Shown: positions 52,911 to 62,063 of the stretch, in pieces | Position numbering within the stretch: the stretch's first letter is position 1 | Layout of the letters: each line of letters opens with the position of its first letter | Origin: an uncultured Roseobacter sp. | GTDB taxonomy: Bacteria; Pseudomonadota; Alphaproteobacteria; Rhodobacterales; Rhodobacteraceae | Assembly (NCBI RefSeq): GCF_947495275.1 | Contig: NZ_CANLYL010000010.1 | Coordinates: 116,585 to 180,584 of the forward strand | DNA length: 64,000 nucleotides | Reading direction: 5' to 3' | Translations under genes and position numbers: made by a program | Notes under the pieces: model-generated | What the model was told of the DNA's origin: nothing | What the model saw: the letters and a program-made list of their open reading frames with translations, nothing else | Database searches by the model: none

Positions 52911-53975
52911 ATGAGTATCAATTCCAAAGCCGCGCCGGTCAGTTTTCGCAGCGTCACCAAAATCTATGGCAAAGACGTTGTGGCCGTCGATGATATCAAT
53001 CTCGAGATCGAAGCGGGTAAGCTGGTGACTCTGCTGGGCCCGTCAGGCTGCGGCAAAACAACAACCCTGCGTATGATTGCCGGTCTGGAAATGGCATCGA
53101 AGGGCTCCATTCATATTGGGGATCGCGACGTGACCCTGTTGCCTGCGACCGATCGCGATGTGTCGATGGTGTTTCAGTCCTACGCGCTCTTTCCGCACAT
53201 GACGGTGATGGAGAATGTCTCCTACGGGCTGGGGTTCTCCGGGTTTGACAAATCGGAAACGCGCGACCGGGCCGCCCAGGGGCTCGATCTGGTGGGATTG
53301 AAGGGATATGGGGACCGGCTGCCTTCCGAGCTTTCGGGGGGGCAACAGCAACGTGTCGCCGTGGCCCGCGCATTGGTGCTGGAGCCTCAGGTGTTGCTTT
53401 TTGACGAACCGCTTTCCAATCTGGATGCCAAACTGCGGCGTCAGGTGCGCGAAGAGATCCGCGAAATCCAGCAGAATCTCGGATTGACGGTCGTCTATGT
53501 TACCCACGATCAGGAAGAGGCCCTGGCGGTGTCTGACGAGATTGTCGTTATGCGCAACGCAGGTATCGCGCAGATCGGGACACCTCGGCAATTATATGAC
53601 GCACCGGCAGATCGGTTTGTCGCAGACTTTATCGGTGAGGCGAATATCATCCCGTGCGAAATCACAAATGTCACCGGAGAAACCGCAAGTATCCGCGTTG
53701 ACGATTTCCTCCATACATTGCCCGCGCGCGGATTGGGGCAGGGGGCTGCCATGCTGGCTGTGCGCCCCACGCGTTTGAAATTGGGCGCAGAGGCGGGCAT
53801 GCACATGGAAATTTCAAAAGCGACATATGTCGGCAGTCGTATGGAATATACGTTGAATGCTGGATTTGGACAGATTTTTGCCGTTAGCGAAAATGTGGAT
53901 GCACCGTTGGGTGTTGGGGAAAGCGTGATCGTGGGGCTGGATGCGATTGGCCCGGTCTTGTTGCCAGCTGTCTAA
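52911..53975 (+). CDS. ABC transporter ATP-binding protein (FbpC/PotA type)
   Basis: 354 residues. Walker A GPSGCGKTTTLRMIAG, Q-loop VFQSYALFPHMTV, signature LSGGQQQRVAVARAL, Walker B LLFDEPLSNLDAK, and H-loop YVTHDQEEALAVSDEI. A C-terminal TOBE-type domain (about 270-350) follows, as in iron, spermidine and molybdate importers. It closes the three-gene importer operon at 49.6-54 kb. Confidence 0.93.
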   Translation: MSINSKAAPVSFRSVTKIYGKDVVAVDDINLEIEAGKLVTLLGPSGCGKTTTLRMIAGLEMASKGSIHIGDRDVTLLPATDRDVSMVFQSYALFPHMTVMENVSYGLGFSGFDKSETRDRAAQGLDLVGLKGYGDRLPSELSGGQQQRVAVARALVLEPQVLLFDEPLSNLDAKLRRQVREEIREIQQNLGLTVVYVTHDQEEALAVSDEIVVMRNAGIAQIGTPRQLYDAPADRFVADFIGEANIIPCEITNVTGETASIRVDDFLHTLPARGLGQGAAMLAVRPTRLKLGAEAGMHMEISKATYVGSRMEYTLNAGFGQIFAVSENVDAPLGVGESVIVGLDAIGPVLLPAV

Positions 53976-54128
53976 CCTTTGGAATAGGACGCTGCTTGGT
54001 TTCAATTGGTTCTACACCTGCCTCGATTTGCAACGTTAGCTCAGTAACTTTGCAAATCCCAAACTCCCGACAGTTTGCCATCTGCGAGGCAAGTCAACAG
54101 ATACACCGCCTAGCTTTGATAAGCTGCA

Positions 54129-54893
54129 TCAGCAATTCGCACCAGATCTTTGAAAACGCCCCTGCTTCCCACGACGACGCGCCCCCCCGTTTGCCATCAT
54201 GTCATCCGCGCTTTGCTCTTCAATGCACCCTCCGGCTTCCGCGACAAGCAGTTGCCCGGCAAGACAGTCCCAGGCGTTCATATGCTCTTCGACATAACCG
54301 ATTAACCGCCCCGCAGCCACATAGGCCAGCGAGAGAGCGCCAGAGGCGTTCCGATGAAAGATGCCGCCTTCGGTCAGAACGGAATCGATCAACCGGACAG
54401 AGCCCGATTTGCTGATCCGATTAGAAAAGCCAGTACCAATACTGCCGCGCGTCATTTCCGTATCTGTGGGGCAAACCAGTCTCTCATCATTCAACCAGGC
54501 GCCTGCGCCGCGGATCGCCAGATACATTTCCTCATGGATCGGATCACAGGTAACGCCAATCTGGGTTTGATCGTCCTTTACCACGGCGATGACCACTGTC
54601 CATGCCGGGATGGCTGAGATGAAATTCGTTGTGCCATCAATCGGATCGATTACCCAAGTGTAGCCCGATCTGGAAGGTTTGGGTGCGTCTTCCTCCCCTA
54701 CAATACCATCCGCAGGAAAGGCTTCCTCGATCATCTTGCGGACATGGACCTCAACGGCTTTATCGGCCTCGGACACAAAATCCTGAGGTCCCTTATCCTC
54801 GATGACCAAGCTGCCCAGCCGCCGAAAATAATCGAGCGCAAGCGCCCCGCCGCTTCTTGCAATATCGACTGCCGCTTCGTTGCGATTATCCAT
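54129..54893 (-). CDS. Inositol monophosphatase family protein, apparent C-terminal frameshift
   Basis: 254 codons in the frame as read. Metal-site motifs are intact: GEEDAPKP, WVIDPIDGTTNF and WDCLAGQLLVAEAGG. The family dephosphorylates inositol phosphates, 3-prime-phosphoadenosine phosphates or sugar phosphates. The end of the protein reads RRRGKQGRFQRSGANC, unlike the family. Removing one base from the seven-C run at 54182-54188 instead gives GGRVVVGSRGVFKDLVRIAD and a stop at 54110, exactly the usual ending. So a one-base insertion, real or a sequencing error, has changed the last part. The catalytic part is unaffected. Confidence 0.85.
   Translation of the reverse strand: MDNRNEAAVDIARSGGALALDYFRRLGSLVIEDKGPQDFVSEADKAVEVHVRKMIEEAFPADGIVGEEDAPKPSRSGYTWVIDPIDGTTNFISAIPAWTVVIAVVKDDQTQIGVTCDPIHEEMYLAIRGAGAWLNDERLVCPTDTEMTRGSIGTGFSNRISKSGSVRLIDSVLTEGGIFHRNASGALSLAYVAAGRLIGYVEEHMNAWDCLAGQLLVAEAGGCIEEQSADDMMANGGARRRGKQGRFQRSGANC
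54182..54188. other. Seven-C homopolymer at the apparent frameshift
   Basis: Seven consecutive C on the plus strand (G on the coding strand) near the 3-prime end of the inositol monophosphatase gene. Six would restore the family-typical C-terminus. Confidence 0.75.
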
Positions 54894-54988
54894 GAAACCA
54901 CCTTGCTCTTAAATCAATGAAGACCCTTACCTCGCAGGTGTCGCGAAGTCTGTCCAGCCGCTTCAAATCCGTGCTCCCACGCTGCCAT

Positions 54989-55570
54989 TCAGGACATTAG
55001 CTCCATGGGCTGCCAGGTTGCGCGTGGTCTCCGATCCAACGTTGAAAATGAAAAAAAGCACCCACCGCCATTGGGTTGGTCATGCTTCCTGTCAATCTCG
55101 CGCCCGCTCAGAGCGCAATACAATAGAGTTCCGGCAGCGCCGTGTCCGACGAGAAGGAGGTCACCTGTGATGGGGCCCTCCAAAACCGCATTTACCTCAT
55201 CAACAATGCGCTGCTGTGCGTGGTTTGCTGTTTCCCATCCAAGAATACTTTGTGCCGGATTGTTGAAAAAACGGTCGGCCACGGCCTCGAACGTATCTGA
55301 CGGTAAGAATCCCGTCGCGCTCCGGTCATTTTCGTGCATCCGTGGACGCACCTCAACTGTCAGACCCAAAGCGGCAGCCAATGGCCGTGCAGTCTCGACC
55401 GCCTTGGTTTCTGCGCTGCTGACAACACGGGTGGTGCCGGTCAGAACATCACGCTCTGCCAGCTGGTGCACCCTTTGAAGGCCCAACTCGTTGAGGGACC
55501 ATTTGTCGATGTCCTTGTGCGGTTCAATCAAGACCTGCGGGTGGGAGAGATAGCGCACTGTAAAATCCAT
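54989..55570 (-). CDS. Histidine phosphatase superfamily protein, divergent active site
   Basis: 193 residues from the ATG at 55570; an upstream start at 55603 is also open. The fold is that of the phosphoglycerate-mutase-like phosphatases, but the first motif (usually RHGE/T) reads SHPQV, so the arginine is not in place. The second region SSAETKAVETA lacks the usual Arg. The later HENDRS and the VGHGAAGTLL histidine are present. A branch with SHP/THP in the first motif exists in alphaproteobacteria, annotated as histidine phosphatase. Activity may be reduced or changed. It is in the same orientation as the preceding inositol-phosphatase gene. Confidence 0.8.
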   Translation of the reverse strand: MDFTVRYLSHPQVLIEPHKDIDKWSLNELGLQRVHQLAERDVLTGTTRVVSSAETKAVETARPLAAALGLTVEVRPRMHENDRSATGFLPSDTFEAVADRFFNNPAQSILGWETANHAQQRIVDEVNAVLEGPITGDLLLVGHGAAGTLLYCALSGREIDRKHDQPNGGGCFFSFSTLDRRPRATWQPMELMS

Positions 55571-55788
55571 ACCGCACGCTACCGCGCCGTGAGTCGGTGG
55601 CAAGATAGAATTGTGGGTTTATGTGAACTGGCGCCCATTTGATGCACGCGACTGCGGCCTGTTCTGGCGGGTTCGCCCCGGTCTCGATAATAAGGCGTCG
55701 GATGGGATACACATTGCTGTTCAAACCCGTACTATGGCTTCATCGAGCGACGGATGGTGCATCGCACATCCCTTTGGAGGTTTGAAAG

Positions 55789-57165
55789 TTGGCTAAGAAA
55801 CAAGGCGCAAGTGGTGCCCCCACGGGACCCGATGAGCAGGAACTGGCACGTCAGTATGTCGAATTCCTTGGGAGGTGCAAAACGGGCGTAGAGGTCTGCG
55901 ATTTCATTCATGAAGAGGCGCTCGCGCAGGGCTTTCTCGAAAAGGGACAGGCGCATGACAAAGGCGCGCTACGACTGTCCTTGCGGTTCAATGATCGGTG
56001 CGGTGTGCTTTTCTCCATCTCTGATTTCTCGAAAATCGGCGATGGTTTGAAAATACTTGGCTCCCACGTGGACAGCCCGCGCCTTGACCTGAAACCTGCG
56101 CCGCCCGAGGAGAAATTTGGGGTGGGCACGTTACAAACCCGGTACTATGGCGGTATCAAAAAGCACCATTGGGTGGGTATCCCGCTCGAGCTGCACGGTC
56201 GGGGGCGATCAAAGTCGGGTGCGCGTTTTGCGGTAAAGATCGGTCGACAGGCGGATGATCCGGTGTTCACCATCAGTGATCTGGCGCCTCATCTGGGGCA
56301 TCAACCGGATGGCGGGGCGACCAACAGCTCGCAAATCTCTGCGGAACATCTCAACGTGATCGCCGGTTTGGCCGATCCCGACACGCCGAAGGACAAGAAA
56401 TCTTTTGCGGAAGGGATGCTGGCGGCATTGGGCCTGGAAGCCGGTGACTTTGTCACAGGCGAATTCGAGGCGGTGCCGGCCATGCAACCGCGGTTTGTCG
56501 GTTTTGAAAAGAAAATGATCGGTGCCTATGGCCATGACAATCGCGCCTGCACGTTCGCCTCACTCAAGGCTTTTCTGGAGATGCAGAAAGCGGGTCAGAA
56601 CTGTGCGTTCATTTTCACCGACCGCGAGGAGGTGGGATCGCAGGGTGTTCATGGTGCAGATTCCAACATCCTTGAGCGGTTCCTTTTCGAGGTGTTTGAA
56701 GCCTTTGATGAAAAAGATTATTTCCTGCTGCGCAAAGCCATTTCGAATTCCGTGATGCTGAGCGGCGATGTGAATGTGGCGCTTGATCCGTCCTGGCCGG
56801 GACCAACAGACGAGCGCAACAGCGGGCATTTGGGCAAGGGCGTTTGTATCGCAAAATACACCGGATCGCGGGGGAAGCGCATGGCCAGCGAGGCCGATAG
56901 CTCGCTGGTCAGTCAGATGCGCAATATCATGATCGAGGATAAATTGCCGTGGCAGCCTGGGGAACTGGGTAAAGTTGATTTTGGAGGCGGTGGTACCGTG
57001 GCAATGCATTTTGCGCGCCAAGGGGTTCAGGTCTTTGACATGGGGCCGCCAATCCTCAGCATGCACAGCCCTTACGAGGTCATGGCGGTGGCCGATCTGC
57101 AAACCACTTATCTGGCGTATAAAGCATTTCTGGAACGTTTTGTGATCGAAGATCCCGTGACCTAA
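55789..57165 (+). CDS. M18-family aspartyl-type aminopeptidase
   Basis: 458 residues from a TTG start with TGGAGG eight bases upstream. Zinc-binding motifs are present: SHVDSPRLDLKP, HDNRACTF, DREEVGSQGVHGADS, VMLSGDVNVALDP and the C-terminal MHSPYEVMAVAD. The length and order match the M18 (DAP/aminopeptidase I) family, which removes N-terminal acidic residues from peptides as large oligomers. It is first of two tandem M18 genes; the second starts 47 bases after it. Cytoplasmic, as there is no signal peptide. Confidence 0.93.
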   Translation: MAKKQGASGAPTGPDEQELARQYVEFLGRCKTGVEVCDFIHEEALAQGFLEKGQAHDKGALRLSLRFNDRCGVLFSISDFSKIGDGLKILGSHVDSPRLDLKPAPPEEKFGVGTLQTRYYGGIKKHHWVGIPLELHGRGRSKSGARFAVKIGRQADDPVFTISDLAPHLGHQPDGGATNSSQISAEHLNVIAGLADPDTPKDKKSFAEGMLAALGLEAGDFVTGEFEAVPAMQPRFVGFEKKMIGAYGHDNRACTFASLKAFLEMQKAGQNCAFIFTDREEVGSQGVHGADSNILERFLFEVFEAFDEKDYFLLRKAISNSVMLSGDVNVALDPSWPGPTDERNSGHLGKGVCIAKYTGSRGKRMASEADSSLVSQMRNIMIEDKLPWQPGELGKVDFGGGGTVAMHFARQGVQVFDMGPPILSMHSPYEVMAVADLQTTYLAYKAFLERFVIEDPVT

Positions 57166-57212
57166 GAGATTGGCGCGACCACGTTTCGAGTTGACACCAA
57201 GAAAGATGGCAA

Positions 57213-58466
57213 ATGAATCTGCATGAGTTTCTGGATAAATCCGTAACCCCCTATCATTCCACACGGGCTGTGTGCGACTGGTTGGAATCCGCCGGGTTCT
57301 CTGAAGTTGCGAATTCCGCGGAACAGGCACCTGGTCGGTATTTCACCGTACGTGGGGGCAAAACGGTCTTCGCCTGGGTTGTGCCAGACAACCGGGATGC
57401 AGATGCATTCCATATTGTCTCTGCGCATACGGATTTTCCGTCGCTGAAAATCAAATCAGAGGGGTATTTCTCGAAAATGGGGTGCCATTTTCTGGCCGTT
57501 CATCCCTATGACGGGCCAAATTTGGCAAGCTGGATGGATCGTGATCTGGGTATCGCTGGTCTGGCCTATTTCAAAGAGGAAAATTCGGTTGCAGCAAAGC
57601 TCATCCATTCAACGTTGAAGTGCCGAACCCTCGGAGTGCCGACCCATATGAAGGCGGGCAAGGCGGAACCAAATGCGCAGACAGACCTCCACTGCCTGTT
57701 CGATACCGGCGACGCGTTGACCCCCGAAGCTTTCTGGGAAACCCTGCTCGCGGGCACTGGCCAGCAGGGCGTGCCGCTGGAGCATGATTTGTTTCTCTAC
57801 GACACGGCAAAGTCATCGACGGTTGGGAAAGACGACGCGTTTGTGAGCGGCGCACGATTGGACAATCTGATTTCCTGCTTTGCCGCGATTTCAGCGCTAA
57901 CGTCTCGGGATTGGGCCGGTGGCACGTGCATACCGGTCGTGGCGCTTTTCGACGCTGAGGAGATTGGCAGCGGCACATGGCTTGGCGCCAAATCACCGCT
58001 TTTTGAAAAGGTTCTCGCGGGAATTGGCGGCGATAACCTTGATGAGATGATAGGTAAGTCGGCGCAGATATCACTGGATGTGGCGCACGCTCTTCACCCG
58101 CTTTCACCGGAACTGTTTGACAGCCAGGAGTCGCCGATCTCGGGGTCCGGTCCCGTGGCAAAATACGGGATACGGGGCAATTATTCTTATAATGCGCATC
58201 TGATGGCGCATCTGAAGATGCTGGCGGGTGAGCGTGGCATCAACATGCAGAGTTTCACCTACCGTGCGGATCGTGGGCAGGGCGGATCGTTGGGCCCGCA
58301 TTCGTCGACGGCGCTTGCTGTGCGGTCTGTCGATATCGGCGTGCCGATCTTCGCGATGCATTCGGTCAGAGAAGCCTGCGCACGTGCTGATATTGATGCG
58401 TCAACCTCGCTGCTTTCAGCGTTTTTTGAAACGCCATGCCCGTTCGATAACAATCAGTCAGACTGA
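57213..58466 (+). CDS. M18-family aminopeptidase
   Basis: 417 residues. Zinc-site motifs SAHTDFPSLKIKSEG, GARLDNLISCFAA, FDAEEIGSGTWLGAKS and the terminal HSVREACARADID are present. It is clearly related to but distinct from the upstream M18 gene, closer in plan to bacterial ApeB. The two are paralogues and probably co-transcribed. An 11-bp perfect hairpin follows about 50 bases after the stop. No signal peptide. Confidence 0.93.
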   Translation: MNLHEFLDKSVTPYHSTRAVCDWLESAGFSEVANSAEQAPGRYFTVRGGKTVFAWVVPDNRDADAFHIVSAHTDFPSLKIKSEGYFSKMGCHFLAVHPYDGPNLASWMDRDLGIAGLAYFKEENSVAAKLIHSTLKCRTLGVPTHMKAGKAEPNAQTDLHCLFDTGDALTPEAFWETLLAGTGQQGVPLEHDLFLYDTAKSSTVGKDDAFVSGARLDNLISCFAAISALTSRDWAGGTCIPVVALFDAEEIGSGTWLGAKSPLFEKVLAGIGGDNLDEMIGKSAQISLDVAHALHPLSPELFDSQESPISGSGPVAKYGIRGNYSYNAHLMAHLKMLAGERGINMQSFTYRADRGQGGSLGPHSSTALAVRSVDIGVPIFAMHSVREACARADIDASTSLLSAFFETPCPFDNNQSD

Positions 58467-58513
58467 ATGACGGTCTGTCGATCAGGTCAAACGCGACCCA
58501 TCTGCAAATGAAT

Positions 58514-58541
58514 GAGCCTGCTCCCTTTCAGGAGCAGGCTC
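58514..58541. terminator. Perfect hairpin between convergent genes
   Basis: GAGCCTGCTCC / GGAGCAGGCTC, 11 bp with a 6-base loop, between the M18 gene and the sugar-binding protein stop. There is no T-run, but the stem is strong and positioned as a shared bidirectional terminator. Confidence 0.7.
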
Positions 58542-58575
58542 ACAGGGTTCAAGGAACCGGTCTTTGCTGCTGTAT

Positions 58576-59718
58576 CTAGCGCTCCAGGGCGCCGACACCG
58601 GAGAAGCGGAAGGCTTCTTTTTCCAGGTTGTCGATTTCTTCGATGCTCATGTTGTCATGGGCGACGGTGATACGGCCCAGGAACACCAGCGGTAACTCCT
58701 CTTGGCGTCCTTCAAGGTGAGCCTTGATGGCCTCTGCCGTTGCCGCACCGACGTCATCGCCCATCCGCATGGGCGTCGCGTCAAGCTCCCCACGGCGAAT
58801 GGCATCAAGCTCAAGGCCGGTGCCGCCCCATCCGGTGGAGAAAATCTCTTTCTCTTTGCCAATGGACAGCTGTGCCTCGACCGATCCCATAGACATGGCG
58901 GTGTTGGCGTTGTGGATGACTTTCGCTTCCGGATAGGCCTGCAAGATCAATTGCGTCCCCTCAAAGCCGCCTTCGCGCTGATACTCACCGTAGTGTTCGT
59001 AAACAACGTTCCAGTTCCCTTTTTCCGCAACACAATCCTTGAAATCACCCGACCGCTGGTTGTCGGTGATCCCGGGGATACCCCGGTTCATGGCGTAGGT
59101 CACATCCTTGCCCAGACGTTCAACCATGTAGTCACAGATCTTGAGGGCCCCGTAGGCAGATGAGAAATCAAACCAACCGGCAGGTTGCGTTTTGAGATAC
59201 TTCAGCGGTGTGTGAAAAGCCCAGACAAAGGTTGTCAGATCAGGATTGGCTGAAAGCTTGTCAATGTTGTCGGCCTGGGTTGCAAGTTCGGAGGGGCCGA
59301 AGATCACGAAGTCATAAAGATCAGCATCCTGATCCACCTGGCTTGCATAGGTTGCCTGTAATGAGTGCTCGACCTGACGAGAGGCGAATTCGCGGGTTTC
59401 ATACTTGATGCCCAGTTGGTCCAGCCGCTTGGTAAGTGCAAGATAGTTCCGTGCCCAAAAATCGGATACATCCGCTGAAGGGTAGATCAGCGCGATCTGG
59501 ATCGGATTTTCCTGCGTGCCGCTGTAGGGGATCGCAGCTTCACCAGTAGCGGCTTGCAGCGCTTCGAGGGCACCGTCCTGATTGACCTCGCCGGGCAGCC
59601 AGTGATCCCTGTCAGCAATGCCGGGCAGCTCCTTGAGCGGCAAATCTGCCGCGCCGGCTGCCAGCGCCGTTGTGGTGGCAAGCAGTGCTGCGACCAACGG
59701 TGTTTTGAATGTTGTCAT
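58576..59718 (-). CDS. Sugar ABC transporter periplasmic binding protein (RbsB type)
   Basis: 380 residues. A signal peptide (VAALLATTTALAAGAA) precedes a type I binding-protein fold: ALIYPSADVSDFWARNYLAL at about 75-95, YDFVIFGPSEL, and VIHNANTAMSMGSVEAQ. The closest kin are pentose- and hexose-type binding proteins; the exact sugar is not readable. GGGAGG precedes the ATG. It is the last gene of a three-gene importer operon that runs from 61663 to 58576. Confidence 0.88.
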   Translation of the reverse strand: MTTFKTPLVAALLATTTALAAGAADLPLKELPGIADRDHWLPGEVNQDGALEALQAATGEAAIPYSGTQENPIQIALIYPSADVSDFWARNYLALTKRLDQLGIKYETREFASRQVEHSLQATYASQVDQDADLYDFVIFGPSELATQADNIDKLSANPDLTTFVWAFHTPLKYLKTQPAGWFDFSSAYGALKICDYMVERLGKDVTYAMNRGIPGITDNQRSGDFKDCVAEKGNWNVVYEHYGEYQREGGFEGTQLILQAYPEAKVIHNANTAMSMGSVEAQLSIGKEKEIFSTGWGGTGLELDAIRRGELDATPMRMGDDVGAATAEAIKAHLEGRQEELPLVFLGRITVAHDNMSIEEIDNLEKEAFRFSGVGALER

Positions 59719-59762
59719 TTAAGTTCCTCCCAGAAGTGAGCGATAGCCGCTCGATGAATGAT

Positions 59763-60890
59763 TTAGCCGCTTGGGTTGGCCGGGCCGCCCAAGATCAGAC
59801 TAATGATGCTGAGCACGATCAGGGCCCCCATGATCCAAACCGTCATTTTCAGCAGCTTGCGATTGTCAGGGTTGCTGAGCGCGGCGGCCAAGCCGCCTGA
59901 GCCATCGCGATCTTTTTTCTGCAGCCAGGTGTAAAGCGCTACCGACAAGATGATGACGACGCCTGACGCCACGGATTGCCAGAAGAATTCAATGCGCAGG
60001 GTGACAAGCGCGTTGATCATCATCGACAGCAGCAAGACACCGGCCAGCGAGCCGACAATCGAGGCGCGCCCCCCGAACAGGGATGTCCCTCCCACGACGA
60101 CGGCGGCGATGACATGCAGGTTGAAATAGGGGGCGGATGTCGCCTGAATGGCATTCAGCTTACCGGTAAGCATGATACCGGCCAACGCGGCCATCGTTCC
60201 CATCAGCACATAGGCATAGACCCGGTGCCGGTCGACCGCGATGCCTGTCATTTCGCTCGCCTCAGGGTTGGAGCCGATAGAGATGGTATACCGTCCGAAA
60301 TGAGTGGATTTCAGCATGAAGTAGCCAATTGCCAACGTAATGAGGCCAATGACGACAGGTGTCGGCAGGAAGACCAGAGACTGGCCACGCCCGATCTCTG
60401 TGATCAGATCGGGGAACCGCGCAAGAACAAGCCCCTTGGCAATGACAAGTGCAAAGCCTCGATAGACCAAATCCATTGCAAGGGTGCCAATGAGGTCGGG
60501 TACCTTGAACTTGGTGATGACCAATCCATTGATCAAACCCATCAAAGCACCGAGGCACAAGGCGATCAGCGCTGCCGACCAGGCCGGGAAACCATATTGC
60601 TTGATCAGAAAGGCCATAATGATGGACGAAAGCGCGGCAACCGATCCGATAGACAAATCGATACCGCGTTGTGTGATGACAAATGTCATTGCCATTGCCA
60701 TGGGCATATAGAGCGCTGCATCGAGCAGTATCTGCGTCATGTTCGAGACACGGAAATAGCGCGCAGGCTCTGCCACGCCCATGAACAGGATGATCGCGAG
60801 GATCATCGCCATAGGCCCAAGAAAGCTGATGTAGGGTTCGATCTTTTCCGAAAAACTCGGCTGTTCGATCGCGGTTTCGCTGGATGCCAT
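59763..60890 (-). CDS. Sugar ABC transporter permease (RbsC type)
   Basis: 375 residues from ATG 60890; the frame is open further upstream. About nine membrane spans. FVITQRGIDLSIGSVAALSS and IGGSNPE-like text (ISIGSNPEASEMTGIAVDR) are characteristic of the ribose/xylose permease family, in which the latter contacts the ATPase. It is the middle gene, 11 bases after the ATPase stop and 44 bases before the binding protein. Confidence 0.92.
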   Translation of the reverse strand: MASSETAIEQPSFSEKIEPYISFLGPMAMILAIILFMGVAEPARYFRVSNMTQILLDAALYMPMAMAMTFVITQRGIDLSIGSVAALSSIIMAFLIKQYGFPAWSAALIALCLGALMGLINGLVITKFKVPDLIGTLAMDLVYRGFALVIAKGLVLARFPDLITEIGRGQSLVFLPTPVVIGLITLAIGYFMLKSTHFGRYTISIGSNPEASEMTGIAVDRHRVYAYVLMGTMAALAGIMLTGKLNAIQATSAPYFNLHVIAAVVVGGTSLFGGRASIVGSLAGVLLLSMMINALVTLRIEFFWQSVASGVVIILSVALYTWLQKKDRDGSGGLAAALSNPDNRKLLKMTVWIMGALIVLSIISLILGGPANPSG

Positions 60891-60901
60891 TGGTTCTGCC
60901 C

Positions 60902-61663
60902 CTATGCTGCGGTCTTGGTGCCAACAATCATGCCCAGCACTTCTTCGTTGGTGGTTTCTGAGGTTTTGACGACGCCCGCGCATTGGCCCCGGCGCTGGAC
61001 ATGGATGCGGTCGGATACTTCAAACACATCATCCAGTGAGTGGGAAATGACGATGATCGCGAGACCCTGCGCCTTCAGCACCTTGATCAATTCAAGCGTG
61101 CGCGCCGTTTCCTGCGGCCCCAAGGCGGCAGTGGGTTCATCCATGACCAGCACGCGCAAATCGTCATGTCGCACCGCGCGCGCAATGGCGACAGCTTGAC
61201 GTTGCCCGCCCGAGAGGCTCTCGGTCGCAACATCCATGCTTTTGAGCTGAACACCCAACCGATCCTTCAGAACGCGGGTGGCTTCCTCTTTCATGCGTCG
61301 ATTGTCGAGCGCGGTAAAACCGGCAACAGACTTCGTTAGCTCGGCGCCCAGAAACAGGTTTTCGGCCGGCGTCAGGTGGTCGGCGATAGCCAAATTCTGG
61401 TAAACTGCGTCAATGCCATTCTCGATTGCATCGGAATGGCTGGCCATCTGGAAGGGTTTGTCGTCGAGCTTGATTGAGCCTTCCGTGGGCTGGTAGACCC
61501 CGGTTAGGACTTTGATGAGGGTGGATTTTCCTGCACCGTTGTCGCCAACGATGGCCAAGACCTCACCGGGATAGGCGTCTAGATCGACGTTATCCAGTGC
61601 AACGACGCCGCCAAATCGCTTTACGATTCCTCGCATTGCAATGATGGGTTTTTGTGATGCCAT
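60902..61663 (-). CDS. Sugar ABC transporter ATP-binding protein (single domain)
   Basis: 253 residues from ATG 61663, preceded by GGGGGAAAG. One ATPase domain only, whereas RbsA/XylG usually have two. Walker A VGDNGAGKSTLIKVLTG, signature SLSGGQRQAVAIARAV, Walker B VLVMDEPTAALGP, and VISHSLDDVFEVSDR. The single-domain form occurs in FrcA-like fructose importers of alphaproteobacteria. First gene of the operon; its promoter carries the palindromes at 61789-61824. Confidence 0.92.
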   Translation of the reverse strand: MASQKPIIAMRGIVKRFGGVVALDNVDLDAYPGEVLAIVGDNGAGKSTLIKVLTGVYQPTEGSIKLDDKPFQMASHSDAIENGIDAVYQNLAIADHLTPAENLFLGAELTKSVAGFTALDNRRMKEEATRVLKDRLGVQLKSMDVATESLSGGQRQAVAIARAVRHDDLRVLVMDEPTAALGPQETARTLELIKVLKAQGLAIIVISHSLDDVFEVSDRIHVQRRGQCAGVVKTSETTNEEVLGMIVGTKTAA

Positions 61664-61781
61664 TCTTTCCCCCTCTGGCGCCATCTGATGTTCATCCAGA
61701 TATGATCCGCATCTGTGTGGCAAGAGACCCTCTAGGGACCTGCTGCCCATGCGCAATTTCTGGATGCCCTCCGTTGAACGC

Positions 61782-61809
61782 AGAATACGTTACCGATAAC
61801 ATCTGTCAA
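61782..61809 (-). promoter_or_regulatory. Promoter of the sugar ABC operon
   Basis: Read on the minus strand: TTGACA (61804-61809), 16-base spacer, TATTCT (61782-61787). The -35 box is exact sigma-70 consensus. The transcript would start near 61775, giving a leader of about 110 bases. Confidence 0.7.
61789..61800. promoter_or_regulatory. LacI-type operator half of pair, in promoter spacer
   Basis: GTTACCGATAAC, imperfect 12-base palindrome with central CG, entirely inside the -35/-10 spacer of the sugar ABC promoter. Its centre is 23 bases from that of the second palindrome. Confidence 0.7.
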
Positions 61810-61810
61810 G

Positions 61811-61824
61811 TGTTATCGATAACA
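61811..61824. promoter_or_regulatory. LacI-type operator, perfect palindrome
   Basis: TGTTATCGATAACA is a perfect 14-base palindrome with the central CG of LacI-family operators. It abuts the -35 box on the upstream side. The LacI-type regulator itself is not in the window. Confidence 0.7.
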
Positions 61825-62063
61825 TAATCGTGCCACTGGTGATGAAATTCTCGAACATCCCTAAAAACCCTGTGTAAGCAAATCAGCGATTTCAACTATC
61901 TAACGAAGCTCACGCGATTCCATGGCCCATAAATAACAGCAGCTTAGGTGGATTCTGGAGGTATCAATGTCGGTTTTCAGCCTGATCTGTCTAGGCGGGA
62001 TTAACCGTGTGATTTTTTATGTAATGTGATTAGATGATCCGGGAGATTGAGTTTTGAGATCAG

